This document shows positions 7,963 to 17,028 of a stretch of 64,000 bases of DNA, in pieces. This DNA is from Hirschia sp964342355 (GTDB taxonomy: Bacteria > Pseudomonadota > Alphaproteobacteria > Caulobacterales > Hyphomonadaceae), in contig CAYFFG010000016.1 in NCBI GenBank assembly GCA_964342355.1, positions 1-64,000 on the forward strand, written 5' to 3'. The stretch's first letter is position 1; every line of letters begins with the position of its first letter. A program made the translations under genes and the position numbers. The notes under the pieces are model-generated. The model saw only the letters and a program-made list of their open reading frames with translations. It ran no database searches and had not been told where the DNA came from.

Positions 7963-7997
7963 ATGTAAAGTTTCCATTATCTTGTCATGTGTCAAGT
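7954..7997. promoter_or_regulatory. Two palindromes between the TetR and DUF1330 genes
   Basis: TTGACATATGTAAA (from 7955) and CTTGTCATGTGTCAAG (7981-7996) are both imperfect palindromes on the pattern TTGACA-TGTCAA. The first covers the chosen TetR start codon. They are the best candidates for TetR operators controlling both divergent genes. Confidence 0.5.
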
Positions 7998-8013
7998 TAA
8001 TCGGGAGTTGGTC

Positions 8014-8442
8014 ATGGACGTCAATGCGGTCGCAACACAATTGGTGAAAACATACGGTGAGACTGGCGCGCCAAATCTCGAGCAGTGGACCCAAGCGCTT
8101 CAGCTTCCAGATAATCAGCCGATCAAGCTGATCAATTTCTTCAAGTTCGCGAAACACGCGTCCTATCCGGATGGTCGTCGCGCGACAGGGGAGGAGGCGT
8201 TTGGCGCCTATGCGGCCGTCAGTGGCGCTTGCCTGGAGCGGGCAGGGGGACGGTTTGTGTTTATGGGCGGATCTGGTGGCGTCTTTGTAGGGGAGAGCGA
8301 AGACTGGGATCTGATTGTTGTTGGAGAGTATCCAGACAAACAGGCGCTGTTAGCTCTGTTTCAGGATGAAGAATATGCACACATTTATCCTCACAGAGTT
8401 GCGGGGTGTGAAGCGCAGAGGGTCCTGATTTGTATTGGCTGA
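8014..8442 (+). CDS. DUF1330-like protein
   Basis: 142 residues, soluble, ferredoxin-like alpha/beta pattern. PIKLINFFKFAK, FVFMGGSGGVFVGE and WDLIVVGEYPDKQALLALF match DUF1330-type (EthD-like dimeric barrel) proteins. The ATG at 8014 follows a CGGGAG ribosome site at 8001-8006; an earlier ATG at 7987 lies within the operator. Divergent from and probably controlled by the TetR gene. No activity can be assigned. Confidence 0.78.
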   Translation: MDVNAVATQLVKTYGETGAPNLEQWTQALQLPDNQPIKLINFFKFAKHASYPDGRRATGEEAFGAYAAVSGACLERAGGRFVFMGGSGGVFVGESEDWDLIVVGEYPDKQALLALFQDEEYAHIYPHRVAGCEAQRVLICIG

Positions 8443-8685
8443 TATGCAAATATTCAACATCATGAATGACTGACGCTGGGGAAGCTGGTTTCGCAACTGC
8501 AGAAAAATTGTGAGCGATTACAGCATATAACTCGCTTCTTGCGGGAATTTAATGCAAAAACATGTTGCAATTGTGCCAAATATCGCGTTTTTGGCGCGCC
8601 GGGCGGCCATGGTTGGCGATAACGAGTCCTGCTCGTCCCCCCCTTAAACCCAAAGTAGGACACTGTTTTCAATTAACCCAGCCAT

Positions 8686-8709
8686 GGTCGTTCACATATG
8701 TGAACGACC
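8686..8709. repeat. Perfect 24-bp palindrome in a convergent intergenic gap
   Basis: GGTCGTTCACATATGTGAAC continues to GACC as a perfect palindrome (10-bp arms around ATAT). It lies between the 3' ends of the DUF1330 gene (+) and the hydrolase gene (-). A run of seven T follows 11 bases later on the plus strand, so it may work as a terminator, but the long gap to the T run also leaves a protein-binding site possible. The rest of 8443-8725 shows no gene. Confidence 0.75.
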
Positions 8710-8725
8710 TCGCCTTCGGATTTTT

Positions 8726-9478
8726 TTATTGTGAGAGATTGGTTTCTGCAAAGGAGAGAAACGCAGACCAGCTCTTTTTGTCGGCCTTCTCCTGATAGCG
8801 TGGCGTGTCAAAAACCGTCCATGCGTGAGGTGCGCCGGAGTAGATTTCGACGTCATAAGGAACGCCTGCTGCTTCTAATTGGTCAGCCAAGTCTGCAGCG
8901 AGTGAATTTGGAATGCCGGTGTCAGCTCCGCCGTGCATAACCAGAATAGGGGCGTCGGCTTTTGAATAGCTTTGTCCCTCAGGCGTATCGAGACTGCCAT
9001 GAAATGTTGCGTAGCCAACGACGTTTTCGCTCATGCCGGAGCGTGCAAGTTCAAGCGTGGCCCCGCCGCCAAAACAATAGCCCATGACCACAGCCTGGTT
9101 TAGCTCAGACACTTCGCGGGCTTTTTCCAGGCTGCCGAGAATGCGCGCGCGCATAGCGGCGCGATCATTGTAGAGTTTGCCGACTTGAGCTTTTTTGCCT
9201 TCGGTCGTTTCCGGGCGGTTTTTCGCCCCGTAAAGGTCTACAGCGAAAGCGTCAAAACCTTCATCCGCCAGCATTTCAGAGCGGGTGACTTCATAGTCGG
9301 TTAGCCCGTCCCAATCATGTATGACAAGGATAAGGCCCTTGGAGTCGCGTGTGGCGGGGGCGAAATAGCCTTCGTATTCAACGCCATCAACGGTGTAAGT
9401 GACTTTCTCGCCCGCGTGCGCGGCAAGCGGTGAAAGTACGGCGGTACAAAGGGCGGTTAAGGCTGTAAGCGTGCGCAT
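8726..9478 (-). CDS. Exported dienelactone hydrolase family protein
   Basis: 250 residues with a cleavable signal peptide ending at AHA (about residue 22). The alpha/beta-hydrolase fold is shown by LILVIHDWDGL, the nucleophile elbow GYCFGGG (Cys, as in dienelactone hydrolases), HGGADTGIP with the catalytic Asp and GAPHAWTVFD with the His. Expected to hydrolyse an ester or lactone in the periplasm; natural substrate unknown. It stands alone on the minus strand. Confidence 0.9.
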   Translation of the reverse strand: MRTLTALTALCTAVLSPLAAHAGEKVTYTVDGVEYEGYFAPATRDSKGLILVIHDWDGLTDYEVTRSEMLADEGFDAFAVDLYGAKNRPETTEGKKAQVGKLYNDRAAMRARILGSLEKAREVSELNQAVVMGYCFGGGATLELARSGMSENVVGYATFHGSLDTPEGQSYSKADAPILVMHGGADTGIPNSLAADLADQLEAAGVPYDVEIYSGAPHAWTVFDTPRYQEKADKKSWSAFLSFAETNLSQ

Positions 9479-9636
9479 GGTATTTTTCCTCCGGTATGTT
9501 TTTGCGGCCCGGCTGAAGCTAGCGGACCTGAAAATGTAATTTACTCAACTTGGGTTCTGGCAATTTTATTGTGCATGGGAACGATCTCTAAGAGCGCCGC
9601 GGAGGCATAATGCCATAATCGTCTGCGTCCAGACGT

Positions 9637-9732
9637 TCAGCCAATGCGGGGTATTGCGATGTTGTTGGTGCGGATGCTGGCAGACATTCCTAAAGCCAGC
9701 ATGGCGGCTGCAAAAGCTGCTTGTTTGATCAT
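9637..9732 (-). CDS. Possible small secreted peptide
   Basis: 31 codons starting at 9732. A strong ribosome site (GGGAGGGA on the minus strand, 9741-9734) precedes the ATG. The product begins MIKQAAFAAAMLALGMSAS, which looks like a signal peptide, and ends 12 residues later. Either a very small exported peptide or the start of a decayed secreted protein. The rest of the 9479-9848 gap shows nothing else. Confidence 0.35.
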   Translation of the reverse strand: MIKQAAFAAAMLALGMSASIRTNNIAIPRIG

Positions 9733-9848
9733 GCTCCCTCCCGCGCACTAAACCTTGCCTGTGTATAGAAGCGCGAGAAGGCATGAGGCTTCAAGTCAAA
9801 TTTGCGGTACCGGCATCCAAAGCGGAGCGGCCAGTCCAGACGAAAACC

Positions 9849-10622
9849 TTAGTCCAGGAGATTGAAGCGAACCCCGCATACCGTGACCTGCCGGTCTGTT
9901 ACGGGGAGGTGACGATCGTGCGCTGCAGAAATGATGCGGTCTGCATCGCGGGTTTGTATGTCGAGCGCGCAAAGACCAGGACCGCGACCATCTGTTTCCT
10001 CTACAAATCGAAGTGCTGCATTGGCGAGGGTGATGTGTGGTGCGCCTTCGCGTATCTCAACTGGCAAGCCAGACACAGCGCCCCAATGTGCGGCGAGGCT
10101 TTCGGGATCATCTGATTGCAATTCGGCGGCGAGAATTGCGTCGACGACGCCGGTTTCTCTCATATCCCGCCACGCAGCGCCGCCAGCGGGATTCCAATGT
10201 CCGGTCACGTCGCCAACATCGTCCCATTCGACCTCGAAGAAGGCGGCGCGCATATCGGCAGGATGTAGCTGCATGATATGCCAATGACCGTGATCGCTGT
10301 CGAACGCGACTCTAACGTTGTTGGCGACAGCATTGGCGCGTATCGCATCCTGCTGGGACTTTTCAAGCGCCTGAGTGATGACCATGTAACCGCCATCACC
10401 ACCACGTCTTTGTAAGTAGCGCCCGGCGGCAGTGTCTTCGCGGACAGGGGCGACAACTTCCAGAAACTGCGACCCGAACGCCATCAGGAAGTTTTCCAAT
10501 CCGAATTTTCCAACAGCCGGATCGACATGACAGACAGGCGCGCCGAATACAGCTTCAAGGTCTGCGCGCGCTTTGGCGGCGTCATGCGCCACAAGGCAGA
10601 TTTGACGAAGATAGATGGACAT
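9849..10622 (-). CDS. Glyoxalase-like (VOC) domain protein
   Basis: 257 residues with the arrangement of the glyoxalase-like PF13468 type: IYLRQICLVAHD, FLMAFGSQFLEVVAP, then a second half with HITLANAALRFVE. Metal-binding residues of true VOC dioxygenases are not clear. GAGGA eight bases upstream supports the start. It is 13 bases behind the MmcQ gene and so probably the last gene of an SDR-MmcQ-VOC unit. Function unknown. Confidence 0.78.
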   Translation of the reverse strand: MSIYLRQICLVAHDAAKARADLEAVFGAPVCHVDPAVGKFGLENFLMAFGSQFLEVVAPVREDTAAGRYLQRRGGDGGYMVITQALEKSQQDAIRANAVANNVRVAFDSDHGHWHIMQLHPADMRAAFFEVEWDDVGDVTGHWNPAGGAAWRDMRETGVVDAILAAELQSDDPESLAAHWGAVSGLPVEIREGAPHITLANAALRFVEETDGRGPGLCALDIQTRDADRIISAAHDRHLPVTDRQVTVCGVRFNLLD

Positions 10623-10635
10623 CGGATTCGTCCTC

Positions 10636-11037
10636 TTATTCTGGCGAGTTCGCGCCGCCTATAAAGCCCAGTTCGCGCTGCTTCTTTTTGGTGAGACCTT
10701 TAGCAACGATGTGATAGCTGTCTCGCAGATAGGTGAGTAGTTCGTCATCCGACATGGTGTCGTCGGAATAGCGCTGGATCCATTTCATCCCGCGCGAGGC
10801 AAGGTGGGGCGCGCCTTTCAGACCGGGTTGTTCTTTCAAGATTTCAAAGCCGATTGGCGACACCTTAAAAGATGCAGCGCTTAATTGAGTGACGCCGTCA
10901 TCATCTTGTTCGCCTTGAGCGATGACATAGACCTTGCCGCCAATCTTCCAGACATGCGATCCGCCCCACTGTACGACATGCGTAGAGTGAGGCAGGCTTT
11001 CACAAAAGGCGTTGTATTCATCCAGTGTCATACGCAT
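10636..11037 (-). CDS. MmcQ/YjbR family DNA-binding-like protein
   Basis: 133 residues of the CyaY-like MmcQ/YjbR family: N-terminal YNAFCESLPHSTHVVQWGG, HVWKIGGKVYVIA and the C-terminal LLTYLRDSYHIVAKGLTKKKQREL. These small proteins have a double-wing-like fold and no proven role. An internal ATG two codons later is equally possible as the start. It lies 47 bases after the SDR gene and 13 before the VOC gene. Confidence 0.85.
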   Translation of the reverse strand: MRMTLDEYNAFCESLPHSTHVVQWGGSHVWKIGGKVYVIAQGEQDDDGVTQLSAASFKVSPIGFEILKEQPGLKGAPHLASRGMKWIQRYSDDTMSDDELLTYLRDSYHIVAKGLTKKKQRELGFIGGANSPE

Positions 11038-11084
11038 CCCCCTTTAATATCTGAAGAGAGCATATTCGCACACGGATGTCGCTT

Positions 11085-11885
11085 TTAAACGCTCGGCTTG
11101 CCAGGACGAGGCGGCACGATCGGGTGAGACGAAGAAAGGCCGCCATCAACCGCAATTGCCTGGCCGTTGACATAGCTGGCTTCATCAGACGCCAGGAATA
11201 GAGCCATGTTCGCGATTTCATTTGGCTGACCGGCGCGGCGCAGCGGGTTGAGCTGGCCAAGCTTGTCTGTTGTGCCGCGCTCAGCAGCACGATCAAACAC
11301 ACGTTTCGTCATGCCGGTTTCAATCAGGCCCGGACATACAGCATTGATGCGCACGCCTGTGCCATAAAGCTGATTGGCGATGGTTTGGACAAGGGAAATT
11401 ACCCCAGCCTTAGAGGCGGAGTAGGGCGAACCGCCTGCGCCAGAGCGGATACCGGCAACACTCGCGGTACAGACGATGGAGCCTTTGCCCTGCGGGACCA
11501 TGACTTTGGAAGCGTATTTCGCCATTAAGAATGGGCCGATCAGGTTCACTCGCAGAATGCGCGCCCAGTCTTCGGCTGTCTGGTCGCCAAAGCCGACAAT
11601 CCCGCCGCTAATGCCTGCGTTTGCAAAGGCGACGTCCAGCTTGCCAAATTCCTGAACAGCTTTAGCGACGAGCGCTTCAACCTGGGCTTCATCACCTGCG
11701 TCCATGACCACGGCAATCGCGGTTCCGCCGTCCTTGGTGATTTCTTCAACAGTCTGGTTGACGTCTTCATTAATGTCGGACGCAAGAACGGATGCGCCTT
11801 CGGCTGCGAACTGTTTTGCGGCGGAGCGACCAATGCCGCTGGCGGCTCCGGTGACGATGACGGACTGTCCGGTAAAACGAGCCAT
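11085..11885 (-). CDS. Short-chain dehydrogenase/reductase
   Basis: 266 residues. Classical SDR motifs: TGAASGIGRS (residues 12-21), an NAGISGG segment near 88, catalytic Ser in CTASVAGIRSG and YSASKAGV with Tyr and Lys. The C-terminus with VNGQAIAVDGGLSSS is typical. AGGGAG lies a few bases upstream of the ATG. It starts the minus-strand unit with MmcQ and VOC genes. Substrate unknown. Confidence 0.92.
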   Translation of the reverse strand: MARFTGQSVIVTGAASGIGRSAAKQFAAEGASVLASDINEDVNQTVEEITKDGGTAIAVVMDAGDEAQVEALVAKAVQEFGKLDVAFANAGISGGIVGFGDQTAEDWARILRVNLIGPFLMAKYASKVMVPQGKGSIVCTASVAGIRSGAGGSPYSASKAGVISLVQTIANQLYGTGVRINAVCPGLIETGMTKRVFDRAAERGTTDKLGQLNPLRRAGQPNEIANMALFLASDEASYVNGQAIAVDGGLSSSHPIVPPRPGKPSV

Positions 11886-12082
11886 TTAATTCTCCCTTGA
11901 GCGCCGCATGAATTGCGGCTGCTTTACATTGTGTGGACTTAGTTTTGGCTGATGGCGTGTGGCGCGACAAGGGCGAAACGACACAATCTCTCACAATCTC
12001 ACCTGATCTTGGCCCTAATAAAGTCTGAACGCTTGTTCATGTTGTAAGGCTCCATCCACTTTAAGACACGGGATGACATGTC

Positions 12083-13564
12083 ATGTCAGAAGGAGAAGAC
12101 GTGCCGGAGCAATCGCCAACCGCTCCCGCAGGTGGTCAAGGCGCAGCAGGCGGATTTGACTTACGGCGATTAGCGCCCAAACGATCCATCGGCCTTAAAT
12201 TATTACTGGTCTGTGCGCTCGCATTACTGATGGCGATCCCCACAATGTTTGTGTGGGGCGTTGTGGCGGAGCGTTCAGGTGCGGCCGACAGAGCGCTGAA
12301 CAGTGTTTATGAGGCGCGCGGAGGCGTACAGGAGGCGATGGGGCCGGTTATTGTTGTTCCATATCGCAGATTGGTTTGGGAGACAGCGCCCACCGGCGAG
12401 AATGGCGCAATGGAAGAGCGTCGGCGCATGCAGTATGGCCATTACGTGGTTTTTGCTGAAACCGGCGACGTAGACGCAGATATCAAAACAGAGTTGTTGA
12501 AGCGCGGCATTCACCGGGCGCCGGTGTTTGAGGGCGCGCTTAATTACAAAGCCAGCTTTGACTTGAAGACAGCGATGAAGGATGTGCCTGAGGATGTTGA
12601 GTTTCTCTGGGCGGATACGCACATCTTTATGGGGCTTGGAGATTTGCGTGGAGCAAAAGAGGGGGCTGAGGTTCATCTCCTGGGCGCCACATACGCACTG
12701 TCGCCCGCACGATCCGCTTCGTCAGACTGGAGTACTGGCCACAATATCGGCGCAAGTGCTTTCAACACATATGGAATGGAGCTCATATCGGCGCGTCTTG
12801 ATGGCGTGAACCCGGAAGAAATACCCCAGTTTTCGGTAGATGCGTCCATGCAGATTACAGGCGCCAAACAGGTTAGTCTGTTAGCTTTTGCTAAGAACAC
12901 GACGGCAAGCATGACAGGAGACTGGGCGAGCCCCAGTTTTGGCGGGGATTTTCTACCGACCAGCCGCGATTTGAAAGACAACGGATTCACCGCTGAATGG
13001 ACTGTTCCGTTTCTTGCGCGTGGCATGGTTGGAGAAGGGCCTAACATCGGCTTTCAGCCCTTGGTGGATAATGCCATCGAGGTCAATTTCCTTGATGAGA
13101 CATCGCCTTACCAGTCTGTGATACGCGCTTTAAAATATGCGCCAATGTTCATTGGACTGGTGTTTTTGTCTTACTTTCTGTTTGAGGCGACCAGCGGATT
13201 ACGTGCTCACCCAGCGCAATATGTGCTCGTCGGACTGGCCAAAGCGGTCTTCTATCTCTTGTTGCTCGGCGTATCAGAGCATGCGGGCTTCCTGCCGGGC
13301 TTTTTAGCGGCGTCTGTTTCAACTGTAAGCCTGTTGTCCCTTTATGCGGGCGCTGTCTTTAAATCTAGATCAGCCGCTATGAAGGCGTTTGGTATTTTCT
13401 CCACGCTGTATGCGCTCATCTTTATCCTGATGCGAATGGAGGATTATGCGCTTCTGGTTGGTTCTATCACCAGCTTCCTGGCTATCGCATTCACAATGTG
13501 GATGACTCGTTCGCTCAACTGGTATGGCGAAGATGATACGGAAACGAAAAAACTATCAGGTTAG
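12083..13564 (+). CDS. creD: CreD-like inner membrane protein
   Basis: 493 residues. A charged Gln/Gly-rich N-terminus is followed by a TM helix (about residues 37-60), a large periplasmic domain with GPVIVVPYRR and NYKASFDLKTAMKD, and at least five TM helices from residue 345 on, the CreD/colicin-E2-tolerance layout. In enterobacteria CreD belongs to the CreBC envelope-stress regulon; no creBC is seen here. A terminator follows the stop. The start codon follows an AAGGAG-like site inside the upstream sequence only weakly, so the exact start is uncertain. Confidence 0.9.
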   Translation: MSEGEDVPEQSPTAPAGGQGAAGGFDLRRLAPKRSIGLKLLLVCALALLMAIPTMFVWGVVAERSGAADRALNSVYEARGGVQEAMGPVIVVPYRRLVWETAPTGENGAMEERRRMQYGHYVVFAETGDVDADIKTELLKRGIHRAPVFEGALNYKASFDLKTAMKDVPEDVEFLWADTHIFMGLGDLRGAKEGAEVHLLGATYALSPARSASSDWSTGHNIGASAFNTYGMELISARLDGVNPEEIPQFSVDASMQITGAKQVSLLAFAKNTTASMTGDWASPSFGGDFLPTSRDLKDNGFTAEWTVPFLARGMVGEGPNIGFQPLVDNAIEVNFLDETSPYQSVIRALKYAPMFIGLVFLSYFLFEATSGLRAHPAQYVLVGLAKAVFYLLLLGVSEHAGFLPGFLAASVSTVSLLSLYAGAVFKSRSAAMKAFGIFSTLYALIFILMRMEDYALLVGSITSFLAIAFTMWMTRSLNWYGEDDTETKKLSG

Positions 13565-13586
13565 TGGCGTAGCCTAAGGAAAAGCT

Positions 13587-13620
13587 GGCCGCACCGGTGT
13601 TATCGCCGGTGCGGCCTTTG
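13587..13620 (+). terminator. Rho-independent terminator after creD
   Basis: GGCCGCACCGG (13587-13597) and CCGGTGCGGCC (13606-13616) form a perfect 11-bp stem followed by TTTGTTTG. It lies between the convergent creD and Msc-like genes. Confidence 0.85.
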
Positions 13621-13627
13621 TTTGACG

Positions 13628-14806
13628 TTATTTATTCCACTTATCCAGTTGTCGGGCCGCCCATTCCTTGCCTCCCAGACCAAATGCGATACCGCCGGCG
13701 ATGGATGCGCCGACCAGTATGATTAGCGAGGCGTTGGTTATAAACGCGCCCGTCGGATCAAGACCCATGCGGGAGACACCTAAAATGACTGAGAGGGCGA
13801 CGATAACCCAACGAACGGCCTTTGCGGCTGTGTCGCCAGTGTCATCACCAGTCGCGGCAATGGCTTTTTCGACAAATCCTGAGATCACGACACCTGTAAC
13901 GATGATGACAGCGCCAAACAGGATTTGAGCGCCCATCGACAATATGACATCCAACGCATTATTGAGCGGATCAAAGCCTAAGGAATATGTGCCTTGAATG
14001 AGCCCGAGCAATAAGATGATCACACCAGCTAATTTCGCGATGAAATTAGAAGGCGAAAAACCGTCATCCGCACCATCAAGCAGGCCGGTTTTTGCAATTG
14101 CCGAATCCAGTCCGGTATTAGGCAAAAGATTGCTCAAAAGGTTTGAAACGAACTGAGCAACGAGCACAAATAATCCAATCACAATGGATGCGACCAGAAT
14201 ATTTGGTATGGCGGAAGCGACTTCATCAAGCATCGCAACTGTTGGTGTTGTGATTGCGTCTATGTTGAGCACTTGTAGCGCAGCAATTGCGCCAGGCACG
14301 ATAATGAAGGCGAAGACGATCGTGCCTGTCATTGTCGAAACGCTGACAGGACCTTTGGCCAGACCCAGACGCTCCGGCGCTGAGTCCGCCTGAGCGGCGG
14401 ACAAGGTGGCGACGGTTGCCTGTTTTGCGACACGCGCGACAATAAAGAAAATGAAGAATGTCAGTATCGCGCCAACAATTTGGGGCAAATAAGCAAATAC
14501 TTCGTCGACCGCCCGGCGAATGGATTGTGCGACGGACGTCATGCCTAGGCGTTCCAGCGCTAGGACCAATCCGATAAAGATAACGATCCAGAAGCCCGCT
14601 GCGGCCAATGATGCGCCAATCGTCTTTCCGTCACCTGCTTTTTTGTTCGCATCTGCGATAAAAGGGATGGAATCCACCCCTTTGGTAAACAGAAATCGGA
14701 TCAGTAACGCCGCCAAGTAAGCTGCAACCATGATGATGATCGCATATAGCAGGTTTGGTCCGTAGTTATTCCATGCGCGTTCGATATTTTCAGCAAAGTC
14801 ATTCAT
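13628..14806 (-). CDS. Mechanosensitive-channel-like multi-TM protein
   Basis: 392 residues from the ATG at 14806. Several hydrophobic helices in repeated units (LLYAIIIMVAAYLAALLIRF, IVGAILTFFIFFIVARVA, NILVASIVIGLFVLVAQFV, ending GASIAGGIAFGLGGKEWA) match the conserved-TM-helix type of small-conductance channel relatives (CmpX-like). The cytosolic MscS beta domain is absent. An in-frame ATG at 14863 would add 19 charged residues. Probably an osmotic or membrane-tension-linked channel; not proven. Confidence 0.8.
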   Translation of the reverse strand: MNDFAENIERAWNNYGPNLLYAIIIMVAAYLAALLIRFLFTKGVDSIPFIADANKKAGDGKTIGASLAAAGFWIVIFIGLVLALERLGMTSVAQSIRRAVDEVFAYLPQIVGAILTFFIFFIVARVAKQATVATLSAAQADSAPERLGLAKGPVSVSTMTGTIVFAFIIVPGAIAALQVLNIDAITTPTVAMLDEVASAIPNILVASIVIGLFVLVAQFVSNLLSNLLPNTGLDSAIAKTGLLDGADDGFSPSNFIAKLAGVIILLLGLIQGTYSLGFDPLNNALDVILSMGAQILFGAVIIVTGVVISGFVEKAIAATGDDTGDTAAKAVRWVIVALSVILGVSRMGLDPTGAFITNASLIILVGASIAGGIAFGLGGKEWAARQLDKWNK

Positions 14807-15308
14807 GGCAAACCCCTTCCCAGTGTTGGCCTCATCCCGCCCGAAGGGGCGGAGGCTGATCAAAATTGAACAACAAAATGCGAGGATTAACCATCATCTG
14901 AGGGGTTAAACTTTTACAACAGGGCGCAGAATTAGGAATAACTCAATTGTGAGGAGAGTTTAATTTTGTGGTTTCTTCTAATGGTAGAATTAGACAGACT
15001 GTCACAACACATTTGGAACAGATCGGTGCGATGACTTGCTCGTATCAAAGGCGCTCAGCGTTGTTGGTAGGCAAAATGTGAGATAATTCGCATGCGCGTC
15101 ACAAACAACGGTACGTGGAATGGACAAATCGCGCGAAGGGCACTACGACACTTCGCCAAAGTGTAGAATGAGAATGAGTAAAAGCTGTTTAGCTAAAACT
15201 CAAATACACGCTTAAGTGGATATGTCTTTATCCTGGCCGGTGACTTTGTTAACTTAGACCTAACAAGTTGTAGGTAAATTAAGACAGGGTTTGAGGGAGT
15301 TGAAGTTT
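14807..15308. other. Intergenic region, 0.5 kb, no gene
   Basis: No convincing coding frame or RNA gene is seen. It contains the promoters of the divergent Msc-like and receiver genes. A TTAACCAT word is at 14887-14894 and a near CtrA-type site (TTAA-N7-CTAAC) is at 15249-15264, about 45 bases before the receiver start. Confidence 0.6.
15249..15264 (+). promoter_or_regulatory. Possible CtrA-type binding site
   Basis: TTAA, seven bases, then CTAAC, one mismatch from the TTAA-N7-TTAAC site of the alphaproteobacterial cell-cycle regulator CtrA. It lies about 45 bases upstream of the receiver gene. Weak by itself. Confidence 0.28.
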
Positions 15309-15737
15309 ATGAAAGTACTCTGGGTAGAGGATCACCCGGTGGCGGGAGAGATGCTCGTAGCCGCAGGAGCTGCTGCAACACGAAAGCGTTTGGCCGTTGA
15401 TTTGGTTGTCGCGCCATCGCTGATGGAAGCTGAACGTCGCTTGCGCCTCGAACGCTTTGATCTTGTCATGCTGGATCTGCGCTTGCCTGATTCCATCGAC
15501 GAAGACACAACCATTACGCGCATTGCGAATATGGGCGACTTCAAGCTTGGCGTTGTTTCCGCCAGCGAGAAACGTCAAGAAATGGTGGATTTTCTGGTCA
15601 AAGTCGGGTGCGCCTGTGCGCCGAAGGCTATTGCCAAAGACGAAATCGACTTCCACGAACTTTCCAAAAAGCCAGATGCTTTCTTCGCGCTTCTTCAAGA
15701 CGTGATGGAAAGCGCTGCGCAGACAAAAGCCGCTTAA
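15309..15737 (+). CDS. Single-domain response regulator (receiver)
   Basis: 142 residues, one CheY-like receiver and no output domain. The acidic pair is E7-D8 (VLWVEDHP), the phosphoacceptor is D56 in VMLDLRLPD, and a Lys in CAPKAI fits the conserved position. The ATG at 15309 has a GAGGGAG ribosome site nine bases upstream; an in-frame start at 15291 is less likely. The region is more divergent than CheY after the phosphorylation site. No kinase gene is adjacent, so the partner is unknown; the hybrid kinase at 32 kb is one candidate in the window. Confidence 0.85.
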   Translation: MKVLWVEDHPVAGEMLVAAGAAATRKRLAVDLVVAPSLMEAERRLRLERFDLVMLDLRLPDSIDEDTTITRIANMGDFKLGVVSASEKRQEMVDFLVKVGCACAPKAIAKDEIDFHELSKKPDAFFALLQDVMESAAQTKAA

Positions 15738-15834
15738 TACCATTCTCAGCGGTTTTTTAAGCATCTCATTCAAATTCAGCTTGATGGCAAGAACAGCGCT
15801 CGACCTTGGAACGGTAAGGCGTTAATCCCCCGTC

Positions 15835-16962
15835 ATGGGTAAACTCATCGACATATACCGCCAGCGTGTGCGAGACGGCGAACTTCACCAGGATCCAGCA
15901 CAGGCGCAGGCAGCCGCCGCGCTGGATGAGCTGGCTGTTGCGCTTGCAAATATGAAGTCCGGCTGGTTTTCCAAACCTAAGTCGCCCAAGGGACTGTATC
16001 TATGGGGTGGTGTCGGGCGCGGTAAGTCGATGCTGACGGACCTTTTTTTCGCGCATGCCCCGGTCAAAGCCAAAATGCGTGTCCACTTTCATGATTTCAT
16101 GCTGGAGACTCACGCTTTCATCGCGCAATGGCGCAAAATGGAGCCAAGGGAGCGAAGACGTCATTCAGCTTATGTCAAAGAGGCAGGCGAAGATCCGATC
16201 GCGCCGGCGGCAAAACGCATCGCAGATGGCGCGCTGCTTCTGTGTTTTGATGAGTTCCATGTAACCGACATTGCTGACGCCATGATCCTTGGCAGACTGT
16301 TTGAGCAATTGTGGAAACGCGGCGTTGTTGTGGCTGCAACCTCCAACCGTCATCCGGATGATCTTTACACCAATGGTGTGAACCGCCAGCTTTTCACGCC
16401 TTTCATTGGCATGATCAAAGAACACATGGAGATCATGGAGTTAAAATCAGAGCGTGATTATCGTTTAGAACGCTTGATCGCCGCACCAGTTTATTATGCG
16501 CCACTCAATGATAAAGCCGATGCTCTGATGAATGCGGCGTGGAAACGTCTGACGGAAGGCGTTGACATTGGGACTGATGAACTCAGCGTTCAGGGGCGCG
16601 TGCTTAAAGTGTCAGAACAAGCGGCTGGCTGCGCGCGTTTTTCATTCACCGAATTATGCGACAAACCTTTGGGCGCGGCCGATTATCTCGCACTGGCGCG
16701 CAAATATCATACGATCTTTTTAGATCACGTGCCCCAGCTTACGCCTGCCAACCGCAATGCGGCCAAACGGTTTGTGACGCTCGTGGATGCGCTTTATGAA
16801 TCAAAGACCAAACTGCTAGTCAGCGCTGAAGCCGAACCGGATAGCTTATATCCTGAAGGCGATGGCGCATTTGAGTTTGAGCGTACCGCCAGCCGTCTGC
16901 ACGAAATGCGCTCGCGCGATTATTTGTCTGCCGAGCGTGAGGCGGTGGAAGCGGTCGAGTAA
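15835..16962 (+). CDS. zapE: Cell division protein ZapE / AFG1-like ATPase
   Basis: 375 residues of the AFG1-family AAA-type ATPase. Walker A is GGVGRGKSM (about residue 58) and Walker B LLCFDEFHVTD. The family in bacteria (ZapE) links to the Z-ring and FtsZ stability; in mitochondria AFG1 aids respiratory-protein turnover. Position upstream of mdh is the usual alphaproteobacterial arrangement. Start ATG at 15835 has no strong ribosome site visible. Confidence 0.93.
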   Translation: MGKLIDIYRQRVRDGELHQDPAQAQAAAALDELAVALANMKSGWFSKPKSPKGLYLWGGVGRGKSMLTDLFFAHAPVKAKMRVHFHDFMLETHAFIAQWRKMEPRERRRHSAYVKEAGEDPIAPAAKRIADGALLLCFDEFHVTDIADAMILGRLFEQLWKRGVVVAATSNRHPDDLYTNGVNRQLFTPFIGMIKEHMEIMELKSERDYRLERLIAAPVYYAPLNDKADALMNAAWKRLTEGVDIGTDELSVQGRVLKVSEQAAGCARFSFTELCDKPLGAADYLALARKYHTIFLDHVPQLTPANRNAAKRFVTLVDALYESKTKLLVSAEAEPDSLYPEGDGAFEFERTASRLHEMRSRDYLSAEREAVEAVE

Positions 16963-17028
16963 CCCGAACAATTGACCTTTGCGCTGCATCGGCAGATCCT
17001 TGTTGCTAGGGGCAGGAGGAGGGCGCAG

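Noticed and set aside
8460..8672. 70-codon minus frame upstream of the 24-bp palindrome
   Set aside because: No ribosome site and an unusual composition; nothing known in the region.
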